Assembly: GCA_903960945.1 (NCBI GenBank)
Contig: CAJCCR010000268.1
Location: 1-46,246, forward strand
Length of the DNA stretch: 46,246 nt
DNA from: an uncultured Planctomycetaceae bacterium
GTDB taxonomy: Bacteria; Planctomycetota; Planctomycetia; Gemmatales; Gemmataceae
Direction: 5' to 3'
The notes beneath the pieces were generated by a model. The model had not been told where the DNA came from, ran no database searches, and was given only the letters and a program-made list of their open reading frames with translations. Both the position numbers and the translations under genes were made by a program. This document shows positions 26,929-36,659 of this stretch, piece after piece. Within the stretch, counting starts at the first letter, position 1; every line of letters starts with the position of its first letter.

Positions 26929-26990
26929 GAAGCTAATCAGAGCCAGAAGAGTCAACGGCGGTCAGCCAAGAAAAAGAAGAACCCTAATCT

Positions 26991-27022
26991 ATTGAGCGGC
27001 GGATAACATCCCGCTGCTCAAT
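26991..27022. terminator. Hairpin between convergent genes
   Basis: ATTGAGCGGCGG (26991-27002) pairs with CCCGCTGCTCAAT (27010-27022) apart from one internal mismatch, giving a 12-13 bp stem with a short loop. It sits between the Fae-like gene (+) and the DUF1501 gene (-), 16 bases past the latter's stop on the minus strand. No strong T-tract is visible on either side, so termination in both directions is inferred from placement. Confidence 0.5.
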
Positions 27023-27037
27023 GCAAGAAATGTTTTA

Positions 27038-28435
27038 TCAGGCTAGTAATTCGTCGATCACGGTTGCATCAGTAACGGTTGCTCGTTCATCTCTGCCGTT
27101 ATGTTTGTAAGTAAGCAAATCATTTTCCAAGCCTGCAATTCGCAGAATTGTGGCATGAATATCCTTGATGGGGGCTGGGCGATCAACTGCATAAAGCCCG
27201 ATATCATCAGTGCTACCTACAATAGAGCCTGCTTTAACTCCGCCTCCTGCAAACCACATCGAGAATCCCCATGGGTTGTGATCACGGCCATCGCCACTTT
27301 CGCTCATGGGTGTACGGCCAAACTCACCACCCCATATAACTAAAGTTTCTTCTAGCAAACCTCTGCGTTTTAAATCGCTGAGAAATGCAGCTATAGGTTG
27401 ATCGGTTTCTTTGCAAAGATTTGAATGATTACCTTCGAGATCGGTGTGGGCATCCCAAGCGCTGCCACTACCCAGATAAACTTGAATGAATCGCACGCCC
27501 CGCTCGACAAGCCTTCTTGCCATCAGGCAAGCACGAGCAGCAGCTTTGGTGGTTTCGTTTTCGATGCCATAAAGGTTGAGAGTTTCGCGGGTTTCATTAG
27601 AAAGATTGCTCACTTCGGGAATGCTGGTTTGCATTTTCCAGGCGAGTTCGTAACTGGCAATGCGAGCATCAAGCCTATCCGTTGGTGTGGATTGGTTTTT
27701 GTGTCTTTCGTTCAACCAGTTCAAATAGTCAAGTTTTCTGCGTTGTCTAAGGGGAGTGATTTGAGGCGGCGGAGCGTGAAAGAGCACTGGCTCAGGGCCT
27801 TCGAGAAATCGAGTTCCCTGATAGGTTGCTGGAATAAAGCCACTACCCCAGTTGCGACTGCCACCGGGTACATCACCTCTGCGGTCGGAAAGAACTACGA
27901 AAGATGGTAGGTTTTCGCAATCATTACCCAAACCATAAACCGACCAAGCACCTAGTGAAGGCCTTCCCGGTAGCTGGCTGCAAGTGTTCATATGTGAAAC
28001 ACCTGCGACGTGGGTCAATCCTTCGCCGACGCAAGAGCGTAATACTGCGATATCATCGGCATGGCGCGCAAGATTAGGCAGCCAGTCGCTAAGTGGGATG
28101 CCTGATTTCCCATGCTTTTTGAAAGTTCGTTTAGAAGCCAGGAGAGGGGTGTTAGCAGTGACACCCATGGCGGTTTGTGGCTTGGCAAAGCTTGGTGGTA
28201 GGGGAGCACCAGCGAGTTTTTGTAGGGCAGGTTTTGGATCTAACAGATCGATATGGCTTGGTCCACCATCGAGAAAAAACCAAACGATGCTACGCACTTT
28301 GGAAGGGTGATGGCGAAGCGGATCATCAGAAAGGTTGGAAGCGTTTGCATCGCGTGCCAGCATAGAACCAAGAGCGATGGAGCCAAAGCCATTACCCATG
28401 GTTTGAATAAATTGCCTGCGTGATTGAGGAATCAT
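27038..28435 (-). CDS. DUF1501 domain-containing protein (Tat-exported)
   Basis: 465 residues. SRRQFIQTMGNGFGSIALG is a twin-arginine signal. WFFLDGGPSHIDLLDPKP near the N-terminus and VIWGGEFGRTPMSESGDGRDHNPWGFSMWFAGGG near the C-terminus are the sulfatase/alkaline-phosphatase-like DUF1501 signatures. The function is unestablished. The ATG at 28435 overlaps the stop of the DUF1549/DUF1553 gene by 4 bases, the constant arrangement of this planctomycete pair, so both are made together and probably act together in the periplasm. Confidence 0.92.
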   Translation of the reverse strand: MIPQSRRQFIQTMGNGFGSIALGSMLARDANASNLSDDPLRHHPSKVRSIVWFFLDGGPSHIDLLDPKPALQKLAGAPLPPSFAKPQTAMGVTANTPLLASKRTFKKHGKSGIPLSDWLPNLARHADDIAVLRSCVGEGLTHVAGVSHMNTCSQLPGRPSLGAWSVYGLGNDCENLPSFVVLSDRRGDVPGGSRNWGSGFIPATYQGTRFLEGPEPVLFHAPPPQITPLRQRRKLDYLNWLNERHKNQSTPTDRLDARIASYELAWKMQTSIPEVSNLSNETRETLNLYGIENETTKAAARACLMARRLVERGVRFIQVYLGSGSAWDAHTDLEGNHSNLCKETDQPIAAFLSDLKRRGLLEETLVIWGGEFGRTPMSESGDGRDHNPWGFSMWFAGGGVKAGSIVGSTDDIGLYAVDRPAPIKDIHATILRIAGLENDLLTYKHNGRDERATVTDATVIDELLA

Positions 28436-30603
28436 TCCAGCTCCAAAAATTCGCTTGTATTCAACAAAGCGTGAAGGAGATCCGCGAGCCTTTCAAGGGG
28501 ATCAACTGCAGCAGAAGTTACTTCGATAAAAACTCTGGACTGTTCTAATTCTTTAGAGTCGGGAGATCTTTTGAGGATTGCTAGAAATCCAGCTTGAATT
28601 TGCTGATGGGTGTTATTGCCTGCTTTCTGCATGATGTTTGCAGCTAAGTTTTGGGCATGATCAATAATTTCAGGATCGTTCAGGAGGGCCAATGCTTGTA
28701 CCGCAGTTACTGTGTCATTGCGGTTTGAGCAGCTAAGATTTCGATCGGGAAAATCGAAAGCTTCAAGCGATGGATTGGGCATGTTGCGCCTTTGAATTAA
28801 ATAGATGGAGCGTTTTTTTGCTGCCGCTTGTGCTTCATCTTTTGTCCAGGCATAACGACTGTTAGCGAGTGATGCAGGTAAAGCAAAACGCACTACACCT
28901 TCGTGCATACCGGAATTCAAATCGCCCGAGGCGTGAAGGATGGCATCGCGAACTTGCTCTGCGGAAAGCCTGCGGACTTCTGCATGCCATACCAGATTAT
29001 TTTCCGGATCAATCTGGTTACCTTTCTTTAAAAGTTCTTGGTCGGTAATTCTGCTGGCAAGCTTGTAGGGGCTGCTGTTGACGATCAGGCGGTGAATGGA
29101 TTTAAGGCTGTATTGATTACGGACAAGATCGGAGGCGAGCCAATCAAGGATTTCGGGTTGGTGGTAAGGTTCGCTGGCTTTGCCAAAATCGCTGGGGTTT
29201 GCAACCAACCCTGCACCAAAATATCCCTGCCAAATGCGGTTGACAATCACTCTGCTGGTAAGTGGGTGATCAGGCTGGGTAAGCCATTTTGCAAGGGCAG
29301 TTCTTCTACCCGAACTGTTCGATAATGCGGTTATATGAGGCTGTTCTTTTTCGATCCATGAGGGAAATCCTGGTTGCACTTCTTCTTTGGGTTTTCGTAC
29401 ATCGCCTTGTGCTAAACGGAATGTTGCAGGTGGATTCGCATATTTTTCCGAAACCCCCATATAGGCTTCTTGGATGGGTAGTTCTTTTGCAAGGTTTGCA
29501 AGGTTCTCAAATGTTTTGTCGTAAATAGTTCGTTGTTCGGGTTTTAACCTTCGGTAAAGCTTTGTTTTTCTTCGATCGATTTGCTTACTTGCCAGAGTTG
29601 CCAACTGAGATTGGGTAACGGTGCGTTTTTCTGGTGGAGTTTTTAATGCTATTTGAGTTTGCGGATCTAATGCAACAACGATTTCTTCAAACAAATCTTT
29701 TTCATGATCCTGCATCATTTGCGCAAGATCTTTACGCATGGACAGAGCTTTTTCTTCCATGCTCTTTTGGCGTGGTGTAAGTGAAATGGAACTTAGTGGG
29801 ATAGCATCCGGATAAATTATACCGCTGAAGAATGCTTGGAACTGAAAATATTCTTCTTGACGAATAGGATCAAATTTATGGTTATGACATCGGGCGCAAC
29901 CCATAGTTAAGCCCAGAAAAGCCTGTGCGGTAACATCGGTAACATCGTTTAAAATATCTTGGCGAATCTGAGTATAATCCGCTCCGTTGGATTCTTCGGG
30001 GGCAAGCCTTAAAAAACCGGTGGCTATGCGTGCCGCTTTGTTTTCAGGAGCCAGCTCGTCACCTGCGATTTGCCAGGAGATAAACTTATCGTAAGGAAGA
30101 TCATCGTTAAAAGACTGAATCACCCAGTTGCGAAATTTCCATGCATCAGGTCTGATGCGATCGATTTTAAAACCTTCAGAATCGCTATACCTTACAAGAT
30201 CTAACCATTGCTGGCCCCAATGCTCGCCAAATGCAGGCGATGCCAATAATTTCTCGACCACTTTTTCGTAAGCATCAGGTGAACCATCATTTAAAAATTT
30301 TTCCAGATCTTCCGCATTGGGGGGCAAGCCCGTCATATCCATATGCAATCTGCGTAACAAGGTTGGCTTGTTTGCTTCTTGGGCTGGCGTGATCCCCACC
30401 CTATTGAGCGAGGCTTTCCAGAAGGCATCAATGGGATTGGAGTACGAGATTGTTTCTGTTGGAATTTTTGGTCTGATCAATCCCTGATAGGAAGGGGAGG
30501 TGCGTACGGTTTCTGCTACACTGGTATATTCCAGAATCAATAAACCACAAAAAATGAATGGGAAAACCAAGTTTATATGGTACTTCCCAAAGAGACTTTG
30601 CAT
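28432..30603 (-). CDS. DUF1549 and DUF1553 domain protein
   Basis: 723 residues. A hydrophobic N-terminus (LVFPFIFCGLLILEYTSVAE) acts as signal peptide or anchor. DUF1549 (about 55-265) shows NPIDAFWKASLN, LHMDMTGLPP, WLDLVRYSDSEG and a CARCHNHKFDPI motif with a CxxCH that could bind haem or metal. DUF1553 (about 435-700) shows LAKWLTQPDHPLTSRVIVNRIWQGYFG and RRLSAEQVRDAILHASG. Many homologues carry an N-terminal cytochrome c domain; it is absent here. It is co-transcribed with DUF1501 downstream. A role in periplasmic oxidation of polymers has been suggested for such proteins but is unproven. Confidence 0.92.
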   Translation of the reverse strand: MQSLFGKYHINLVFPFIFCGLLILEYTSVAETVRTSPSYQGLIRPKIPTETISYSNPIDAFWKASLNRVGITPAQEANKPTLLRRLHMDMTGLPPNAEDLEKFLNDGSPDAYEKVVEKLLASPAFGEHWGQQWLDLVRYSDSEGFKIDRIRPDAWKFRNWVIQSFNDDLPYDKFISWQIAGDELAPENKAARIATGFLRLAPEESNGADYTQIRQDILNDVTDVTAQAFLGLTMGCARCHNHKFDPIRQEEYFQFQAFFSGIIYPDAIPLSSISLTPRQKSMEEKALSMRKDLAQMMQDHEKDLFEEIVVALDPQTQIALKTPPEKRTVTQSQLATLASKQIDRRKTKLYRRLKPEQRTIYDKTFENLANLAKELPIQEAYMGVSEKYANPPATFRLAQGDVRKPKEEVQPGFPSWIEKEQPHITALSNSSGRRTALAKWLTQPDHPLTSRVIVNRIWQGYFGAGLVANPSDFGKASEPYHQPEILDWLASDLVRNQYSLKSIHRLIVNSSPYKLASRITDQELLKKGNQIDPENNLVWHAEVRRLSAEQVRDAILHASGDLNSGMHEGVVRFALPASLANSRYAWTKDEAQAAAKKRSIYLIQRRNMPNPSLEAFDFPDRNLSCSNRNDTVTAVQALALLNDPEIIDHAQNLAANIMQKAGNNTHQQIQAGFLAILKRSPDSKELEQSRVFIEVTSAAVDPLERLADLLHALLNTSEFLELE

Positions 30604-30876
30604 GAAGTCCTACGGGTTGGAACTTAGCGGGGGCCAATCATTCTGGGCAAACCACGGTTGGCAAATTAGCTGCATTCTTGCAGGAAGGTTATTTGTATAA
30701 ATTTAAAGTAATTTTCTAAATAGTTCAATATCCAATAGCTTGCCCAGATAATAAATCGGCAAAAAAGAAGTTAAGTAAGAACGAATAAACAGAACAAACC
30801 CCTTTATTACCTGTTTTTTAGCTGTTTTATTTGCATAAAGCTAACGGTTGGTAAGTGTCCAACATGGTTTTTTGGC

Positions 30877-31443
30877 TTATGAACTAATTTGGGCAGGGTT
30901 TATAAAGAAAAAGTAATAGCCTAGGATACCCAAGGCTAGCAGGACCAGAACTCCAAGAATAACCACAGGATTGAAAAGGCCTGACCAAGAATCCGAAACA
31001 AAAGCATCATCCGAGGGAGCCCCATTTCTCAAGTATTCCACTGCATCTTGAAGAGATTCGTCTTCGGTAAAATTGTGGATATCGGGGTTTGAAAAATTAT
31101 TCTGGACGCCATCATTCGCACTTTGGGCAGAAACCATATGCAAACAGGATAGATTTTCCTGCTCGATTGCGGCAATTACATCGTAATCTTTTTCATCCTG
31201 GTGAAGGTCGGGTTCAGAGATAGTGCCTTTAAATTTCGGATTGCGTTTTGAAAAAAAAGTGCGCAGCCCTTTCACATGCCTGGCCTTTTTCCATACTTTT
31301 TGAAAGTCGCAAAATACCAGATCATCTGATCGAAGTTTACCTTTCTTCGCCAGCCTTTTTAATGCTTCACCAGAGACAATTAAGGGTTTATACCCCTCCT
31401 TGGCGATGATGTAGCCATTGAATTTTTTTTCTGGTTCATTCAT
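30877..31443 (-). CDS. GYF_2-like domain protein with C-terminal membrane anchor
   Basis: 188 residues, not firmly recognised. Residues 1-65 (GYIIAKEGYKPLIVSGEALK...SDDLVFCDFQKVWKKARHV) resemble GYF_2/DUF4339 domains (L..L...G.L..DDLV....W..A..V). A long acidic linker follows, then one transmembrane helix at the very C-terminus (VVILGVLVLLALGILGYYFF), so it is probably tail-anchored with the domain in the cytoplasm. The neighbouring gene 31630-32538 begins with the same domain, so the two are tandem paralogues. Function unknown; GYF domains bind proline-rich peptides in other systems. Confidence 0.6.
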   Translation of the reverse strand: MNEPEKKFNGYIIAKEGYKPLIVSGEALKRLAKKGKLRSDDLVFCDFQKVWKKARHVKGLRTFFSKRNPKFKGTISEPDLHQDEKDYDVIAAIEQENLSCLHMVSAQSANDGVQNNFSNPDIHNFTEDESLQDAVEYLRNGAPSDDAFVSDSWSGLFNPVVILGVLVLLALGILGYYFFFINPAQISS

Positions 31444-31629
31444 GGTAGGTACTTCTTAAGGAACTCTCCCCTCAATCATAATTATAGCATCAAGGTGGCG
31501 GAAACCCTGATTAGGAGCAATTTTTAATGGTTTATCTAATTGGTAAAAGGCGTAAAGCTTAACGATCGTAACCTATTTTCTGATTATAACCTGTGATTTT
31601 AAGATGTGATTGTGAGGCACAGAAGCAAG

Positions 31630-32538
31630 TTATTTATTTGGTGGGGGGACGGGCAGTTTGAGGTTGATATCGAAAACCTTGATACCCCCGTTGTAATTGA
31701 GTGACAACTCTCTTCCCAACTTATTATAAACTGGCGGGATTACAGAAATATTTTTAGATTTTAAAGGTCCCTTTGTCGGGGTCACGAAAGAAACGATACG
31801 AAAATTAATATCTCCTTTGGGAGGATTTTGAATACTATAGTTTCCGGTAGGCCCTATTGCTCCGCTTATTTCTTTATCATTAACCGTGGCTATTACTGCA
31901 CCAGAAACAAGTGGCTTATTATCCAGCATGACTTTGCCATGAATTACTTCTTTGTTTTCAGGTAATGAATAAGAAGTTGAAAAAAATATGTAATAACCGC
32001 TTACATAAAAGGCCACGAATATTCCAACATAAGCCATGTATTTAGGCTTGCAGTATTTGGAATAGAAGGAAGCTTCTTCTTCTTCCAACTGGTCATCTTC
32101 ATTTGATTTATTTTGTAAATGCTTGATTGCATTTTGTAAAGAAGTTGGTTGCTGGGTATCAAGTCCATTATTATCCGGTAGTTCTGGTTCACTTTCTATA
32201 GGGACCAATAGATTGGGAATTGTCTTATTGGAACCGAGTGGTTGATTAGATAAATTTTCGCGCTCTATCTCCCCGATGAGATCGAACGCTTCCTCAACTT
32301 CTGGATTAGAGACTGAATTGTTAAGATTAGATTCTAGTTTCGCAAACAGGGTGCGAAGGCCTTGAACATTCCTTGCTTTTTTCCATACCTTTTGAAGATC
32401 ACAAAAAACCAGATCATCTCCCAAAAGATTCCTATCCTTGGCAAGCTTTTTTAATGCCTGTGGTTTTACGATTAAAGGTTTTTGCCCTTCCTTGGCGATG
32501 ATATAATCACTGAACTTTTCATCTGGAATTTTCATCAT
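31630..32538 (-). CDS. GYF_2-like domain membrane protein with extracytoplasmic regulatory-like domain
   Basis: 302 residues; two ATGs (32538, 32535) are possible. Residues 1-65 are nearly the same as the N-terminus of the gene at 30877 (YIIAKEGQKPLIV, DDLVFCDLQKVWKKARNV). After an acidic linker there is one membrane helix (about 168-188, YMAYVGIFVAFYVSGYYIFF) and then GKVMLDNKPLVSGAVIATVN...GPTGNYSIQNPPKG, resembling the carboxypeptidase-regulatory-like sandwich of the small lipoproteins paired with DUF1559 genes in this window. It lies directly downstream of a broken DUF1559 gene on the same strand (41-bp gap) and may replace the lipoprotein of that pair. Function unknown. Confidence 0.65.
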   Translation of the reverse strand: MMKIPDEKFSDYIIAKEGQKPLIVKPQALKKLAKDRNLLGDDLVFCDLQKVWKKARNVQGLRTLFAKLESNLNNSVSNPEVEEAFDLIGEIERENLSNQPLGSNKTIPNLLVPIESEPELPDNNGLDTQQPTSLQNAIKHLQNKSNEDDQLEEEEASFYSKYCKPKYMAYVGIFVAFYVSGYYIFFSTSYSLPENKEVIHGKVMLDNKPLVSGAVIATVNDKEISGAIGPTGNYSIQNPPKGDINFRIVSFVTPTKGPLKSKNISVIPPVYNKLGRELSLNYNGGIKVFDINLKLPVPPPNK

Positions 32539-32579
32539 ACTATCTCAACCATGGCCAAACTAAAATTTGTGAATGTTTT

Positions 32580-33764
32580 CTAGTCTTGGTTATTAATGAC
32601 TTGACCATCTCTGGGTTGCATTAGGTAATTCCAGGTTTTTTGACTTATATTTTTTGTCATGGAACGAATACTACCATCTGCCATGGCGACCGGCATTACA
32701 TCGTGTCCTGTTTGGGAATATAGCATGGTGCAGCATTCGGTTCCCGCAGGGCACTGACTGTAGGGCCTAGCCATTGGTTTTACCTGAAACATATAAGTAT
32801 TAGGCATACCGTTGGGAAGAACATTTGCAGGTACACCTCGGTTTTCTCTGACAATAAAAAGATCATTTGCATCAACAAAGTAAGTTAAGCCTAAAGTTTG
32901 ACCATAATAGGGTTCAACAGCCCAAGAATAAAAGGCTGTGCGCCCCATGGAATCGCAATTGGCATAACCTTCTGCAAACAGGATTGAATTAGATAACCCG
33001 TCTCTGATGCTTAAAAACTTTTGAGCAGGTGCATCTTTACCCGTGCCACCATAATCTTCGTTGGTACTGCCATCGCCATTGCTATCGCCCCAAACATTCC
33101 AATTGGCTTGATAGTTGGTAACTGTCCAGCCATTATATTTATAATCAATAGGTGCAGATGGATCTGATCTACAGCGAAGAATGGGTAATGTTATTTGGGC
33201 CTCGGCCATGTCCCAAGAGCCTGCATTTTTTGGTCCTGACCCGACCGGGTCATAAGTTTCGGGTAGTCAGTAAGTCCATTTAGCATCTTTTGGATTATAT
33301 TCGCCAGAGGGTGCGACATAACCTTCTGTTATGGTCCCTTTAATTCCGTTATAAACAACTTCTCTTTTTACGCCCGGCGAGCCTGGGTCTGTCTGTACCC
33401 AAGTTGTTCCGGGTGGATCCCAGCTACCAGGAACTCCTGGAATGACTTTTCCTGTCGCTGGTGTTGCTGGTCTTCCAAAAAGACGATATAGATTTTCCTG
33501 CTCAACATATGGAAGAAGTTGAATCATCCAGCTGCTGCGTTGGGGGTCTGGGTCATGATACCGGGGCATCATTTCATTTGAAGTTTCGTAATTATAAACA
33601 GCCAAGGCCAGTTGTTTAAGATTATTCTGGCAGCTCATCCGATTTGCGGCTTCGCGTGTTTTTTGCACTGCAGGCAACAATAAGCCAACTAAAATTGCAA
33701 TGATTGCAATTACTACTAAAAGCTCTATTAGCGTAAATCCTTTGCGCTGGTTTAAACTGGGCAT
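32580..33764 (-). pseudogene. DUF1559 protein gene interrupted by one in-frame TGA
   Basis: The frame starting at ATG 33764 (GAGG upstream; [20 protein letters not shown] prepilin segment) stops at TGA 33267-33269 after KDAKWTY. It then continues in the same frame without further stops (LPETYDPVGSGPKNAGSWDM) to 32580, where it gives the normal DUF1559 ending (GHDVMPVAMADGSIRSMTKN). Together the frame is 394 codons, a plausible full length. The single stop could be a recent nonsense mutation, a sequencing error or, less likely, readthrough. The 165-residue N-terminal part would keep the pseudopilin helix. No selenocysteine context was recognised. Confidence 0.8.
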
Positions 33765-33930
33765 TAAAACCTCGCTATCAAATTAAATTATAAAATCTCA
33801 ATTTAGATAAATTAGAGCTATTTATAGCGCAAGTCAAGACTTTTATAGCTCCATTTTATCCGTTCGACTTAAACCTCCCAGTTGCAATGTTGTTTGCATG
33901 GTTAATTATTGTCGCTTTGCTAATTACCTT

Positions 33931-34959
33931 TTAACGCGTTTTAAAGTCCTTGGCTTTGTTCTTGCCAGCTTGCACGCTGTAGGTTTTTGCATCTTTTCCA
34001 ACTCGTACTACAACTGTTTCCGCAGAGCAATCTTCGCCTTCATTTGCTATAAAGCTGGGTTCAGTGTTTTCCCCTGGGCCCGCATTTACATTACGATGGA
34101 CCTGAAAAATTGCTTCCAATCCCGGTACACGCCTAAGCGTTCCCGTAACCTGCGGATGGCAGCCCTTCTTGGAGCCGTTGTTGAAAATCGCAACCCTGGG
34201 CTCAACCGTGTTGATAACCACCGGGTTATTGCTTATCTCCAATCCATGATGAGTCGTTTGATATACATCGATTTTGCCGATCTTGTCTGTAGGATGAACC
34301 AGCTTGTATTCGACATTCCAAGTAAGGTCACCCAGATCTAGGAACTTCCAATCGCCAAACTGTAGTAAGAATCCTAAACTCTTGGCGTTATCAGAGCGAT
34401 CTTCTGGACGGGGCTGATGCTGCTTTGCTATCGGATTTTCAGGAGCGCCTGGCTTATCTTTCACTACTTGACCGCTGGCACTCAAAATACTTAATTTTAC
34501 ATTCGGAGCACCTTCTAATTGTTTAAGAGGAACTTCGTCACCAGCTTTTAAAGTTTTAGATTTATCACCACCTACAGCTTTATATGCCTCAATGAGCATC
34601 GGGAAATTCTTCGCATCTTCAGGAAAAGATTCAGGAATGCCACGATCCCAGAAATGGTGAATAGGCATCAGCGCACGCAAGCGTTCTGCACCGCCGTAGT
34701 GGTCAAGATGCCAATGAGTGATGAAAAGATGATCGATGGCTTTGAGGCCTGCTTTTTCGGTAGCAACTTTGTGGATACGCTCCGCATCGCGTTTGCCTGG
34801 ATTGCCACAATCGATGAGAAGGGATTCCCCTGCAGGAGTGATGATAAGCGTTGCTGCGCCACCTTCGACATCAACAAAAAAGATGCGAAGCTCGGAAGCA
34901 ATTGTGCTAGATGTTAAAACTAAAATGAAAACAAGAGATGCAAGAGTGTGCTTTAGCAT
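33931..34959 (-). CDS. Exported metallo-beta-lactamase-fold hydrolase (ComEC C-terminal-like)
   Basis: 342 residues with a signal peptide (LASLVFILVLTSSTIASE). THWHLDHYGG holds H82, H84, D86 and H87, the HxHxDH di-metal motif; IDCGNPG and FLDLGDLTW supply the other MBL positions, and VYQTTHHGLEISNNPVVI contains the later His ligand. The pattern VDVEGGAATLIITPAGESLLIDCG is close to the competence-protein ComEC MBL domain, here as a stand-alone secreted enzyme. Substrate unknown (nucleic acid or phosphodiester possible). GGAGA lies 5 bases before the ATG. It is monocistronic. Confidence 0.88.
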   Translation of the reverse strand: MLKHTLASLVFILVLTSSTIASELRIFFVDVEGGAATLIITPAGESLLIDCGNPGKRDAERIHKVATEKAGLKAIDHLFITHWHLDHYGGAERLRALMPIHHFWDRGIPESFPEDAKNFPMLIEAYKAVGGDKSKTLKAGDEVPLKQLEGAPNVKLSILSASGQVVKDKPGAPENPIAKQHQPRPEDRSDNAKSLGFLLQFGDWKFLDLGDLTWNVEYKLVHPTDKIGKIDVYQTTHHGLEISNNPVVINTVEPRVAIFNNGSKKGCHPQVTGTLRRVPGLEAIFQVHRNVNAGPGENTEPSFIANEGEDCSAETVVVRVGKDAKTYSVQAGKNKAKDFKTR

Positions 34960-35066
34960 GGAGTTCTCCGAGGGTGAAGGAATAGGCTTATTTTGAATGA
35001 CGGGAAAGGCTATTGGAAGTGAAATTTGGGAAAAAGCTGAAGCATCATCGCCCTAAGCAATCACCG

Positions 35067-35507
35067 TTACTTTTTCTTGTCGACTAATTCAAATGGAGGC
35101 AGTTTGTTTTCACCGTTCTTTAGTTCTGCAACAAGCGGAGTCTTAGCTTGAAGGCTGTATTGAGGGGGTAAAAGGTTTACTTCAGCGGCGCCCATTGCGT
35201 TGGCCTGAATCGGAGGGATTTTGGAAATAAGGACCATGAACTTCCCCGGCATTAGCCAGTTATTATCTTTATCATCAGGCTTAATGATAAATTCCCCATT
35301 AGCATTCGTCTTGGCTTGGGCGGTTCCAAGTTCTGGTTTGTTATCTTTGGAAAGGAAACGAACCTGAGCATCTGCAACCGCTGTACCATCAAGGGTGACC
35401 GAGCCTATAACAATTGCATTGTCACCTTTTCGGCCATTTGAACAGCCAATGAGCAGAAATAAGAAAATAAGAGTTAAAGAAAAGCGCTGCATAGAAAATT
35501 GAACCAT
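35067..35507 (-). CDS. Small lipoprotein, carboxypeptidase-regulatory-like, paired with DUF1559
   Basis: 146 residues. The signal LTLIFLFLLIGCSNG has a lipobox Cys. The mature part (IVIGSVTLDGTAVADAQVRFLSKDN...TNANGEFIIKP...PGKFMVLISKI) is a beta-sandwich typical of carboxypeptidase-regulatory-like proteins. ATG 35507 is preferred because AAGG lies 9 bases upstream; ATG 35492 is possible. It follows the DUF1559 gene at 35558 on the same strand with a 50-bp gap. Confidence 0.82.
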   Translation of the reverse strand: MVQFSMQRFSLTLIFLFLLIGCSNGRKGDNAIVIGSVTLDGTAVADAQVRFLSKDNKPELGTAQAKTNANGEFIIKPDDKDNNWLMPGKFMVLISKIPPIQANAMGAAEVNLLPPQYSLQAKTPLVAELKNGENKLPPFELVDKKK

Positions 35508-35557
35508 AACCGTAAGCCTTTATCAAGCATATGTATATGTAGGTAAAACTGTTGTTG

Positions 35558-36469
35558 TTAGAAATCTGTTGTAGGAACACCATCGCGTGGGTCACAGATA
35601 TTAGCCCAAATAGCTGGAGAAATATTGATTGAAATATTGCGTACTGCGCCATCTCCCAAGCCAACGGTAGTTCCTCCGACATGAGGAGAATTGCCACCCC
35701 CACCAGCATTGGAAGCTGTTGCAACCGAGGGCTGAACTTGGAAAATTGGGCATGCAGCATATCCGGTTCCACCAGCATAGGCCGCACTGCAGATCTGAGC
35801 CATCCAACGGTTTTCTGAATTAAACCAAAGGCTGGAAAGTGGCCCGCCCCCAGAGTTCCCACTACCGTACCAAGCGTAACGTTCACCAAAGAAAACAGTT
35901 TGAGAAAGCCCATCAGGGAAAGATTTTGACAAAACAGCGGAACCTTCCTGCTTATTAGAGGCAGGGTCTCCTAGGGCTAGATAATTCCAAGCATAGTTTG
36001 AAATGGCAAAGGTGCCATCTGGCCCTGCGGGATTTCCAAGCCCACTGTTGCCAGAACCACTACTATCAGTGGGGCAACGGAACATTTGAATTTTGGTCCC
36101 TTGGTAAGCTGTTGGTGTTGAAACATTCCCTCCTTGCGATATTACAGAATCGTAAATAGAGGACTGTTCAATGTAGGGGAATAATTGAAAGAAACCTGGG
36201 GTCTGGTTTTTGAAGGGCCCAGTTATCGAAACAACGGAATTCCAACCAGATCCAGAAGCATTCCCTGCACCAGGAGGAGGAAGAACCCCATAAGTATTGC
36301 TGATATTATGTAGTGCTAAGCAGAGCTGCTTGATGTTATTCTGGCATTTCATGCGCGAAGCAGCTTCTCTTACTTTTTGCACTGCGGGCAATAACAATCC
36401 AATTAAAATGGCAATAATAGCAATTACGACCAGCAACTCAATCAGGGTGAACCCTTTTTTAAATTTCAT
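35558..36469 (-). CDS. DUF1559 domain-containing protein with prepilin-type N-terminus
   Basis: 303 residues from ATG 36469 ([17 protein letters not shown]); the frame is open upstream to 36517 but those residues are not family-like. The prepilin segment is followed by [24 protein letters not shown], the constant helix. The body is Gly/Ser/Asn-rich and ends in VGGTTVGLGDGAVRNISINI. It is the first gene of a DUF1559-lipoprotein pair. Function unestablished; a surface pseudopilin-like role is inferred. Confidence 0.9.
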   Translation of the reverse strand: MKFKKGFTLIELLVVIAIIAILIGLLLPAVQKVREAASRMKCQNNIKQLCLALHNISNTYGVLPPPGAGNASGSGWNSVVSITGPFKNQTPGFFQLFPYIEQSSIYDSVISQGGNVSTPTAYQGTKIQMFRCPTDSSGSGNSGLGNPAGPDGTFAISNYAWNYLALGDPASNKQEGSAVLSKSFPDGLSQTVFFGERYAWYGSGNSGGGPLSSLWFNSENRWMAQICSAAYAGGTGYAACPIFQVQPSVATASNAGGGGNSPHVGGTTVGLGDGAVRNISINISPAIWANICDPRDGVPTTDF

Positions 36470-36659
36470 AGGAAATGTCCGACACAATAATAAATGATAG
36501 GTATTACTTTCAGTCACTAAATAATTCTAGCTTCCCCTTATTTTATAGTCAACACAGTAATCAATACCCTTTAAAAAATTTGAATCTTCGTCAGGTTGGA
36601 GAAACCCCTTCTGACAAGAATAGCTCAAAGTTTAAACCAAACACAGGAAAGTTCTGTTT

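Noticed and set aside
33267-33269. TGA in the DUF1559 gene as a selenocysteine codon
   Set aside because: The family is not known to use selenocysteine and I see no convincing SECIS-like hairpin directly after the codon.
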